A stretch of 64,000 bases of DNA from Torymus aiolomorphi. Lineage: Eukaryota; Arthropoda; Insecta; Hymenoptera; Torymidae. Where the stretch lies: positions 172,361,104-172,425,103 of the forward strand of contig CM070873.1 in the NCBI GenBank assembly GCA_036365515.1, in the 5' to 3' direction. Made by a program: the position numbers and the translations under genes. The notes below the pieces were generated by a model. The model saw only the letters and a program-made list of their open reading frames with translations. It did no database searches and had not been told where the DNA came from. Every line of letters starts with the position of its first letter. Position 1 is the first letter of the stretch. This document shows, in pieces, positions 50,601 through 60,099 of the stretch.

Positions 50601-51368
50601 CGTGGACGATTCTCATTACTGGGCGTCTTGACTGCATATCCATCTTGAATGAACCGACTCATCTCTCGGTAATACAGAGAAGCGTGTATCGGGTCCTTGT
50701 CTAGCTTCCGCTCTAACGAGAAGAGTCGACGTCGAGCAGTTTCTTTACCATTTTCTCGTGGGATAGGATCCTTTTTCCACAGTAGCCCTGTCTCCCACGT
50801 TCCGCCTAGGTGTCTGCTTGTGTCGTTCAAAATATTCAGGGCGTTCTTATTTTTCTCAGGCGTTACTATATTAGGGTTCACCCCCAGACTATCAACGACG
50901 AAAAATTTTCGGACAAGCTCATCAAGACCCTCTGGATACTCGTCAGCGCAAGATTCGTGGTTCTTTCGAATGACATGCGCTACGGAAGCGAGCGCGATTC
51001 GATTGGGGGGTGGTCGCCTTCGAACCGATATGGCCATGAACCGTCCACCCAAGCAGGTAATACGAGATCGCGAGGTTAGTGCTTTCTATTTCGCGCACCT
51101 CTCGTGCTGCGATCAATCTCCAATTATCTTGTCCTATTAAGATTCCGATTCTTGCGTTTTGAAATGATTTAATCCTAACGTTTTTTGTTTTTTGTATATA
51201 TTCGGCTAACTCGTTGGTAATCGTTTGCGAGGGGAGACTTAATTCCGGTACACTAATGGCCTGATCCTGACTAATTGTCGACCCTTCGTCCAACAGGGCA
51301 TACGTCGACACTTTCTTAGAGGAACTCGATAGTTGTACCGGAATAATTTTCAGGATGCCCCCCACTCC
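47614..51368 (-). pseudogene. BEL/Pao pol, several frameshifts
   Basis: The polyprotein would process Gag and Pol, copy the RNA and integrate the DNA. In order on the minus strand: protease (51365-50943) with LLDEGSTIS as active-site motif; reverse transcriptase first part (51052-50228) with KIRLVFDAAAK; reverse transcriptase second part (50218-49691) with SYMDDFL, the catalytic Asp pair; RNase H (about 49970-49000) with HTFCDAS; integrase zinc-binding region with CLVCRLRKG; integrase core with VDYFGPM and LYSDNGTNF; and the C-terminal part (48174-47614) with NSRPLT and a terminal domain typical of BEL elements. Frame changes occur near 50950-51050, 50225, 49970 and 48200. All signature residues remain, so decay is recent or the shifts are sequence errors. 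Confidence 0.85.
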
Positions 51369-51374
51369 ACCTAG

Positions 51375-52931
51375 TCATTGTGGGCCTTGTGACTGATTAT
51401 TAGTAGTGCCCGTATGGGCCAGTGCCCGCTTGTTGATCTTTCGCTCCTCGTTCCCTCTGTCGTAATGTAGTAAACGATGGTGTGGTCGACCGCATAATAC
51501 GCAGAGGCTACTCTCACACTCACCTCTCCTATGACCACTAGATAGGCATAAGAAGCAAAGTTTCTGCCTTTTAACGAAATCCCATCTCCGTCGCCGCGGT
51601 TCTTTCGCGAAGTTATTGCAGTTGGTTAGGCGATGATCTTCACCGAAACACAATGGGCACATTTTTGTCTCCCGACCTTCTCTAGACTCATCCTGTCGAT
51701 CAGCTCTGTTGTCTGTTGTTGTATACACGAGCGATGGCCTTGTCCGTTTTGTTTGTTTTCTCACAACGAGTGTACTTACTCTGGTTGACGATGGTGTCAA
51801 GCCTACATCGAAAAGGCCGGTTGAAGTGGCGCGTTCTGCCTCGTGGTGTAAAAAGTTCGAGATCGTCTCAAGGTTTGTTCCCTCCGTTGCACTTTCGGAT
51901 CGGTTATATACATATTTGAGCACGACCGGTAATTTGTTCGCCACGCTTTTTATCAAATCCGGACTATCAATATATCCCGAGAATTTAAGGGTCTTAAACA
52001 CGTCTACTGCATTGCGCAATTTAGTCGCGAAACTAACCAACTGTGTTGGATCATTGCTTATATCTGGAAGTTCATGTATATCTCCTAGAATTCTCCTTGC
52101 CACTACATTTCTGTTTCCGAAATGCAGTTCGAGGGTTTGTATTATGGTGTCTGCGTCACCGGTCGTCCCTAAAAGCGTTCTCACCGTGTCACGAGCCTCA
52201 TCCTTTAACGCATCATACAGACGTGTGATGTTTTCACGGTCGGTGTATCCTCCGAGTTCCGATGTTTCTCTATAAATTTCTTTGAAATTTATCCACTCAA
52301 TCGGATCGCCCGAAAAACATGGCAATTTTCTCGCAGCTTTTAACCGATGCCCCAGACGCGAGTCACTTTCGCTTATAGATCCTAATTCCGAACGTCGGCT
52401 CGCGGCTAATGCTTCAATGGCTTCGGCTAATCGCGTGAACGGGTCGATTGCTGGCAAATCGATTGTTTCGCTCGCACCACTCACGGCGCGCGCGTTGGCC
52501 TCCGTGCCTGAACGATGTATACTCAAGTCACTTACCTCCTCGCAATCTAATAGACGCAACAACTCCGGGTCTCGGTCGTCCGGCAAATGGACGTCCGCGA
52601 TTACCTGCCTTTGCGCCGCTCCTCTTGCTAGCTGCGTCACGGGAACGCTGGACCACGCTGGTGTTTCTCCGTGCGTCGTCCCCGCCACGTGGCTGGCTGA
52701 CGAGCTGGCTGGCGCGTCCGCCGATGAATCTGCTGTTTTCGCTCCTCGACCTCTACGGGTCCCTGCTTTCACCTTTCGTATGCTGTCGATGGGAACATTG
52801 TCCTCTTCACGCCGTACTCGTTTTGATGACGTCGTTATCGGCGAAGATAATGAGGCTCCCTTCCTACTGGGCTGTGTCTCCATATTCGGTTGCGTCGATG
52901 ATGCCTGTCCCTTTCGAGTGGTCGGCGCCAT
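51375..52931 (-). CDS. BEL/Pao Gag polyprotein
   Basis: An uninterrupted 518-residue frame from ATG 52931 (MAPTTRKGQASSTQ); the frame is open further upstream but without another ATG. It would form the capsid of the element's intracellular particle. The N-terminal 170 residues are Ser/Thr/Ala-rich and basic. The middle has the BEL/Pao capsid-like signature LPCFSGDPIEWINFKEIY (about residue 195), then LEDIHELP-like and ANKLPVVLKYVY segments. The C-terminus has Cys/His clusters (CPLCFGEDHRLTNC, LCFLCLSSGHRRGEC, CVLCGRPHHRLLH), expected to bind RNA. The stop at about 51375 precedes the protease frame by a few bases, so Pol would need a frameshift, or the stop reflects an indel. Confidence 0.85.
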   Translation of the reverse strand: MAPTTRKGQASSTQPNMETQPSRKGASLSSPITTSSKRVRREEDNVPIDSIRKVKAGTRRGRGAKTADSSADAPASSSASHVAGTTHGETPAWSSVPVTQLARGAAQRQVIADVHLPDDRDPELLRLLDCEEVSDLSIHRSGTEANARAVSGASETIDLPAIDPFTRLAEAIEALAASRRSELGSISESDSRLGHRLKAARKLPCFSGDPIEWINFKEIYRETSELGGYTDRENITRLYDALKDEARDTVRTLLGTTGDADTIIQTLELHFGNRNVVARRILGDIHELPDISNDPTQLVSFATKLRNAVDVFKTLKFSGYIDSPDLIKSVANKLPVVLKYVYNRSESATEGTNLETISNFLHHEAERATSTGLFDVGLTPSSTRVSTLVVRKQTKRTRPSLVYTTTDNRADRQDESREGRETKMCPLCFGEDHRLTNCNNFAKEPRRRRWDFVKRQKLCFLCLSSGHRRGECESSLCVLCGRPHHRLLHYDRGNEERKINKRALAHTGTTNNQSQGPQ

Positions 52932-53023
52932 GTTCAATTGTCGCCACAGCCGCTTGGCTGTCCGTATTGCCTCCCTAGTCTTCCCCACTTAATATTCAAT
53001 GTGCCTCACCTGGAGCACCAATT

Positions 53024-53065
53024 TGTATCAGAGGGAAAATGGAGGACGAACAAATTGTTGTTGTT

Positions 53066-53164
<99 letters not shown>

Positions 53165-53376
53165 CAGTTCTTTATTAGAAAGCGTTACAGTGAAGATTAT
53201 AAATCGACCGTATCGTTCGAGGGCTCCGACCCGACTGTTCCATGCGTACGCGCCATCGCAAGACGCCGCCACGAGCGCCACCGCCTCCTGTCGCCGACGC
53301 GAGGCACTAAGCTCCCTACTTTTCCCGCCTTTTCCTCGCGCGCTCCGAAATGCCGCGCTCGGCATTTTACATCTCT

Positions 53377-53414
<38 letters not shown>

Positions 53415-53741
53415 TCACACACACACAAACTCTCTGAGCAATTTCTGCCTGACACCATTCTCTCGCTCAACCTCATCTCCGGGAGCCGTGTCGGTCAGAG
53501 GCTCTTCTCCCCCCGACACCATTCTCTCGCTCAACCTCATCTTCGGGAGCCGTGTCGGTCGGAGAACTCTTTTCCTCCCAACACCGTTCTCTCGCTCAAC
53601 CTCATCTTCGGGAGCCGTGTCGGTCGGAAAACTCTTTGGGCTAGGAGCTCAGGGCTTTTTGCCAGGCTTTACATAACGCGCTCATTTAGTCTAACTTCGA
53701 TATTTGTGTGTGTATATACACATATACACACACATACATAC

Positions 53742-53802
<61 letters not shown>

Positions 53803-54047
53803 TATACACACACACATACATACATATACATATATATTTGCGCGAGCGCTAATATACAAATAAATCAAAACACACATATATTTACGCCCAAAGAAACAAA
53901 GGAAAATAACTAGTTTATTCGAAAACTCAAAACACAATATAAACCTAAGAGCCAGAACATAAACATGAATTAAAGAATATACCAACGCCAATACAAATTT
54001 AACTAATGATTAGCCCATTGTCTTGCCCCCTCTTTGCGTCTCATACA
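53024..54047 (-). repeat. BEL/Pao 5' LTR
   Basis: 1024-bp LTR, the partner of 46637-47581. It contains a longer (TA)n (53067-53161) and a second (TA)n at about 53748-53790, and three copies of the 60-bp CTCGCTCAACCTCATC unit. It would supply the promoter of the minus-strand element. Longer TA tracts explain most of its extra length. Confidence 0.95.
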
Positions 54048-55504
54048 CTAATGAATGTAAAAGCGGGACCAGAAGCTGACGCACTTTTCCAAGGTCAAGA
54101 CATTGTCGAAATTATCAGCAGTGAAAGCAGAGAAGACTTGCTTAAAATTATTTTAGGAAGTGTAGTCATTCGAGGATATGCGACTGACAAATTAATTAAA
54201 CTTTTGTCGTCACAAAGTGAAGATGATTGCAGTCAACTTGCTCTTACACTTCTTTATATTTAAGCAGAGAAACAAACTAGCTGAAACCTCACTAGATCAT
54301 GTGTCGGATAGGTTTCTCTTACACACCATACTAGAGTATCCTCATCTGCCATTTGATGAAGCAGCCTTTGACTCGCGTAATAGAGCTATTCTATCCTTCT
54401 CCGATTTTTCTGCAACGTTAATTTGCCGCAAAAGTCTTGTTTTGCGCAAATTCTTACTCAGCTTGTTGAAGAAGAGGTTCTTACACTTCATCAAGTTATG
54501 CAGACAAGTAAATCTTTCACAAAATGAATATATCATAAAGTTATTTTTATTAATGATATAAAATAATATGTATTGATTATTTTATCCATTAGATTGAAAA
54601 CATGATTAAACACTTTATAATTGAAGAATCGCATTTTTACAGGTTTTCCTAGAATATTTGCCATCACGAGTAGGAAGAGATGGTCATGATACAGCAGCTG
54701 CCTTGCAGCATTTCCTGGAAACATACCTTCATAGTTACTTCACAAAACTACAAGATAAAAATGATATCAGTTATGACTTTGCCTTAATTGAAGCTTTCAA
54801 GATTCTTGTAAAATCTTACTTAGGTAAATTAATGCAATCAAAATTTTATAAAGCAGAAGAACCTTTCAAAAGTGGTGATTGGCAAGATGATGATACTTAT
54901 CTTTTTGAAAGTCAAAGACCAAAATATTTAAACAGGATGCCACCTTGTGCAAAAGATTTTCAGCAAATTATGAATGCAGTGGATCTGAATGAATTTTCAA
55001 GATTAAATAATGTTGAGAATGAGAAAACGATTCGTATTGAAGTTTTAAAGTTACAAGCTTTAATGGCTAGTGACTTTTTGCCAGATGAATGTCTCCAAGA
55101 AGTTGAAAAATTTCTTGATACTGAAGAGATAGATGGTGGATTAGCTTTTCGCACATTATGCAACCGAAATACAGAAACTATTACACAAATGTTAATGGAA
55201 AAATGTCCACAAGTAGTGTTGCAGTATGCTAAGGTATTGAGATATTTTTTTCATAATCTAATATCTTATTTTCATTTTTGAATTTATATACTTCAAGTGT
55301 TTTTCTTCTCTCCTTTCCTACTAACTACGAATTTGGTAGTAATTTTGGCCATCAGCTTCGAAAAAAGTATTATTATCACTACTGCCATTAGCATCTACAT
55401 CTACATATTATACAGAAATTTGTGATCAAATTATTCATCCTGAAAATGTCAAGAATCTATTGATGGAGACTGATCGTCAGTTACTGTCAACTTTAAATTT
55501 GTAA
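54048..55504 (+). pseudogene. HPS3: HPS3 homologue, 3' part (broken)
   Basis: The reading frame resumes at the second copy of the CTAAT duplication in the frame expected from the 5' part (LMNVKAGPEADALFQGQDIV). It then reads KLIKLLSSQSEDD, a frameshift near 54258, NKLAETSLDHVSDRFLLHT, a frameshift near 54450 and ILTQLVEEEVLTLHQVMQ. An intron ends with ACAG at 54642. The next exon (54643-55233) reads VFLEYLPSRVGRDG through FLDTEEIDGGLAFRTLCNR and MEKCPQVVLQYAK, and ends at a GT donor (55234). The last exon reads EICDQIIHPENVKNLL and ends with TAA at 55502-55504. The donor near 54508 does not give the right phase, so one more indel or a shifted site is likely. The order of blocks matches the C-terminal half of HPS3. 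Confidence 0.75.
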
Positions 55505-55838
55505 CATTTCTATTAAGTATAGGAAATTCTAAAATTTTAGACAAAAATTGATTAGGAATCTACTGAGAATAATGTCACTATTGTAGCACGATTTTTCAAT
55601 GCACATTCATTTTTAATACATATTACATTTCTAGCAGATTGAATTTTATGTTTATACTTAAATTTTAATTCTTTCTTACAATCTTTACTCGAAAAATGAA
55701 ACTGTCTTTCTAATGAAGAATGTCGTAACATTTTGCTTCCAGTAAATATTTTCTACTTTCAACATATTTTAAGATACTTCCAAGAGCACCAACTTGATTT
55801 GTAGATCTATAATTAAAATATTTTGGATAGTCATTTTT
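55505..55838. other. 3' flank of HPS3
   Basis: AT-rich, with no coding sequence recognised. It probably includes the former 3' UTR. I could not fix a polyadenylation site. Confidence 0.4.
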
Positions 55839-55839
55839 A

Positions 55840-57460
55840 CTCTCCCTCTCTCTCAACATCTGTCAAACTGAGTAAAAAAAAAATTTTTTAAGTACGTTTT
55901 AACAACACAATTTTTGTCTAGACCTTTTATTTCTTCGAATCTCATCTATTCAATAAGCACTCTCTGCAAATGGTAATAATTTTCTTCATGACTGTACCAA
56001 TAATAATATTTTTAATATAAAACTTTCTACGAAAGTATAAAATAAGGCAAGCATAGACGTTTTTTCTGTATAATCTATCTCTCTCCCTTCCTTTCTCTCT
56101 CTCTCCCTCTCTTTCTCCCCTGTCTCTCTTGCTCTCTTTCTCCATTCCCCTCTTTCCCTCCCCTCTCTCGCCCTCTCTCCCTCTCTCTCAACATCTGTCA
56201 AACTGAGTACCAAAAACTTTAATGAGAGCTTAAATATTTTTTTAAAACAATCAACACGTTTTTTGAAAGCTAATTTTTTAAGTACGTTCTAACAACAATT
56301 TGTCTAGTCCTTTTAATTCTTCTAGTCTCATCTATTCAATAAGCACTCTCTACAAATGGTAATCATTTTTTTCATGACTGTACAAATAATAATATTGTTA
56401 ATATAAAACTTTCTACGAAAGTATAAAATAAGGCAAGTATAGAAATTTTTTCTTTATAATCTACTCTCCCTCTCTCTTCCCTCGCCCTCTCTCGCCCTCT
56501 ATTTCTCCTCCCTCTCTCTTTTCCTCTCTCCCTTTCTCTCAATATTCGTCAAACTCTGTACCAAAAACTTTAATGAGAGCTTAAATATTTTTTTTATACA
56601 ATCAACACGTTTTAAAAAAAAAATTTTTTTAAGTACGTTTTAACAACACAATTTTTGTCTAGACCTTTTATTTCTTCGCATCTCATCTATTCAATAAGGA
56701 CTCTCTGCAAATGGTAATAATTTTTTTCATGACTGTACCAATAATAATATTTTTAATATAAAACTTTCTACGAAAGTATAAAATAAGGGAAGTATAGACG
56801 TTTTTTCCGTATAATCTATAAAATAATAATGTTTATGATTTAAAAAAAAAATCAGATAAATACCAGTGAAAAAGTCTTTTACTTCTTTGAGTCATTGTAT
56901 GCTGAACAAATTATATGTAAGTACAGTAAAATTGTTCACTGCAAATCAAACAAATGAAAGTTGTGAAATCAATTATCGATAGTCAAGTAATGCAATCAAC
57001 TCTCGGAAACAACTGTATGACTGTTCTCAGAAATGTATTAAAATTTGTTCATCCTTCTATACAAATTAAACACAAGAAATTATTGAAATCAATTTATTGT
57101 AGTCAAGTACCCATAAGTTAACTGATTGTTTTAAAAAATCATAAACATTATTATTTTACAGATTATAAAGAAAAAACGTCTATACTTGCCTTATTTTAAA
57201 AAAAATTATTACTATTTGCAGAGGGTGCTTATTGAATAGATGAGATTCGAAGAAATAAAAGGTCTAGACAAAAATTGTGTTGTTAAAATGTACTTAAAAA
57301 ATTTTTTTTTTAAACGTGTTGATTGTATAAAAAAAATATTTAAGCTCTCGTTAAAATTTTTGGTACAGAGTTTGACGGATATTGAGAGAAAGGGAGAGAG
57401 AGAGGGAGGAGAAATAGAGGGCGAGAGAGGGCGGGGGAAGAGAGAGGGAGTATAATCTTT
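55840..57460. repeat. B-family module array (direct and inverted copies)
   Basis: Three tandem copies of the outer module of element B (about 55840-56090, 56090-56470, 56470-56820) share TTCAATAAGCACTCTCTGCA, ATAAAACTTTCTACGAAAGT and CT-rich blocks. They are followed by a B arm fragment (56880-57125, GAAATCAATTATCGATAGTC) and an inverted copy (57130-57460). The copies differ in CT-block length. Confidence 0.85.
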
Positions 57461-57629
57461 TATTATATTAAGCTGATACACTTCCGGTTCTCGGGTTCTT
57501 CATAAGAAATTTTAAATATCTAGAACTTACAATGAAATTTGATGGTAAGATAAACATTTTTCCAATATTTATATTTTCAGATTCTTACTTTTTATGTGAA
57601 TATATCACTCTTTCTCCTTGTCCTTTGGG

Positions 57630-57800
<171 letters not shown>

Positions 57801-58033
57801 AACGTACGGTAACGAACGGACCCCATCCTATAAAAAACACTAATTTGTCCGAACACTAACACCCACGAGGCGAAGTCCGCGACGAGCAGTGCAAGGCGCA
57901 CTATTGGCCAACGACAAAGTGCGTAGAATTTTCCTGACCGATCCGCGACTTTTCTGACTCAGCCCGACAAAAACTCAACGTGACATCACAGATGGATGAA
58001 ACCACGTACGTACGAAGATGACAGGTTACAACA

Positions 58034-58051
58034 TGGCGTCCGAACAGGGAG
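58034..58051 (+). other. tRNA-Lys-like primer-binding site
   Basis: TGGCGTCCGAACAGGGAG lies immediately 3' of a CA dinucleotide that would end the LTR. It is complementary to the 3' end of lysine tRNA except for a T at position 6 and the final base. It would prime minus-strand DNA synthesis. Confidence 0.6.
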
Positions 58052-58798
58052 CTGACGTCATAAATTCGCACAATTTTTTATGAGTGGCAATTAGAAAAGG
58101 GATTAAATTTGTGATAAAAAACAAAAAAGTTAAATTTGTAAAAACCCTCGAAAACAAAAAACGCTAGTGAAAATAATAAACGGAAAGTTAAATCTCTATA
58201 GCGGAATCTGTTTTCTCTCACGTGTGAACGTGAAATATTAAATATTGCACGCAAATTGTAAAAAGAATTATAATTCATATAAAAAATTAAATATTGATCT
58301 AAAATGTTCAATATTACACGTAAAATTAAAACGTAAGTAAATGAAATATTGAATGTAAAATTTTCAAAAGAAAAATTGGAACGAGAAATAGTAGTTCAAA
58401 AGTAAGCAAATCCCTTTGTTGTGCTACGAGTTAATCCTCCTCCGCCAGCGTAGGTCAACGATCATAACAAGCGCGTGCTCTCTTCCTAATTCCGTGTGTG
58501 ATTACAAACATCATTCACACTTGTTAGACGTCTCAGGCTTGTTACACATTATTGTCTAGCAATTTCATATTTCACATAATTTTCTAAGTAAATTTCTTAA
58601 ATATATTATAATAAAGGATCTTATTTAAAATAAAATCAATTTGAGATTGTAATGATCCTAGTTTAGCAAAATCATAGTCAGTGAAAATCTCAGAGAGTTA
58701 AAATATTAAATCTTGCAGTTTATTTTGATTGATCAAAGAGTTTAAAGTAAATTTTTTTTTCCTTGAACTAAAATTATTGTACAGTAAAATTTTTCAAA

Positions 58799-59860
58799 AT
58801 GGCTAAGTCAAGAAGATCTCTGTGTTTATTCAAACAACTTCATAATATGTCTATGGAAGAGGAACAAGATAAATATATGCATACACAGCAAGAATTAATT
58901 GATGCTCTGAACGATGAAATGACTGAACTATATAGATCTCAGGAAATCATCGATAAAAAATTAGACGAGATTTTAGCATTAACAAGTAATGATCCCGAAA
59001 AGATAGATGAACTTAGTAGACCTTTACAAGTATGCCCAGGAAAAGATGGATTGGATGCTTTATCTGAGAGCATAAAATCGTGGACTACAAAAGTTGAAAA
59101 TGTAAGTCGCGAAATAGAAGATTTTAAAGAGTTTGTAGAAAACGATAATTTAATTATCGAGGTTAAAGATAGCTTATTAGAAAAATTAATGGATAGTTGC
59201 AATGAATTACAATTGCAAATTGAAGAATTAAAAAAGTCAAAAGTGAATAATAATGACGGTAACGCAAATAATCCTATAAATTTGGAAAAACCGAAGATAA
59301 AAATTCCAATTCCGTGTTTTAAGGGCACTGATCCGGAGAGGCCAGTTAAATTTTTAAATGATCTTGATAGATACATTTCGTTAATGAGAATCGATTGAGA
59401 GAGTATTCAGATTGTTTCACAAGGAGCAGCTAAAGATTGGTGGTACATTCACGAGAGTGATGTACTCGAGTATGAGCAATTCAAAAATTTGTTCTAAGGT
59501 AGATATTGGAATTCGACGATACAACGTCAAACGCGCCGGAAAGTCGAATTCGGGAACTTCTACGTGGGGGGCAAATTAGGTCGAGTCACTTATACGACAA
59601 CGATTTCCGGTTACGCTAAAGAGTTATTATATTCTAATGAGGAATGATCGGAAAAATTGGCAGATCATTTTGAGAAAGGAATTCGACACGCTTTCACGGG
59701 TCAATAAATAAAATCCAAAAATACATTGTTTCAAATTCTGACAGACTATGATAATGATGACAAAAGAGCTCAAAGTAGAAAATCAAATCGCGAGCAAAAT
59801 AAAAACGATATGGAACTCGATGAGAAAAATGCAAAACCTAATCAAAACCAAACGTAAATG
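58799..59860 (+). pseudogene. gypsy-like gag, broken
   Basis: The open part (58799-59398) starts MAKSRRSLCLFKQLHNM, is rich in Glu, Asp and Lys, and has heptad patterns (LNDEMTELYRSQEIIDKKLD), suggesting a coiled coil. It then leads into IPIPCFKGTDPERPVKFLND, the start of a capsid-like region. A TGA at 59396-59398 ends it. The same frame continues with AKDWWYIHESDV and FKNLF before another stop near 59497, as in retrotransposon capsids. No zinc knuckle is evident in what remains. Confidence 0.7.
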
Positions 59861-60099
59861 AGAATCAACAAAGGAGATTGTGGCATACAAAAAATATAAA
59901 TGTTACGCAAGTATAAAATAAAAACAAAAATATTAAACGAAATTCTGAAAAACACACACCTCCCGTGAGTAATAAAAATGCACAAAAGTCTCATGAGGAG
60001 ATAGATATTTTTGGTATCCAGGTAGATGCAACGACATCGACCCCAAAATCGGAAAACTAAATGTAGTTGCATTTCCAAACTCGAAAAATACACAAATCA

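Larger units (their letters stand above)
46637..54047 (-). mobile_element. BEL/Pao LTR retrotransposon inserted in an HPS3 exon
   Basis: A full-length 7.4-kb element in antisense to HPS3. LTRs lie at both ends (TG...CA), with a perfect 5-bp target duplication CTAAT at 46632-46636 and 54048-54052, the size expected for BEL/Pao. A polypurine tract (GGGAGGGGAGGA on the minus strand) adjoins the 3' LTR at 47582-47597. A primer-binding region begins TGGTGCTCCAGGTGAGG just inside the 5' LTR (about 53005-53021). It encodes Gag, then protease, reverse transcriptase, RNase H and integrase in BEL order. The Pol frame is broken several times. Confidence 0.95.

Noticed and set aside
49004..52992. Plus-strand open frames opposite the BEL gag and pol
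   Set aside because: Shadows of the minus-strand coding regions, which carry protease, reverse transcriptase, RNase H and integrase motifs.
44527..55504. HPS3 as a processed retrocopy
   Set aside because: Phase-correct GT-AG introns remain at 46243-46333 and after 55233, so this is the genomic gene or a segmental duplicate.
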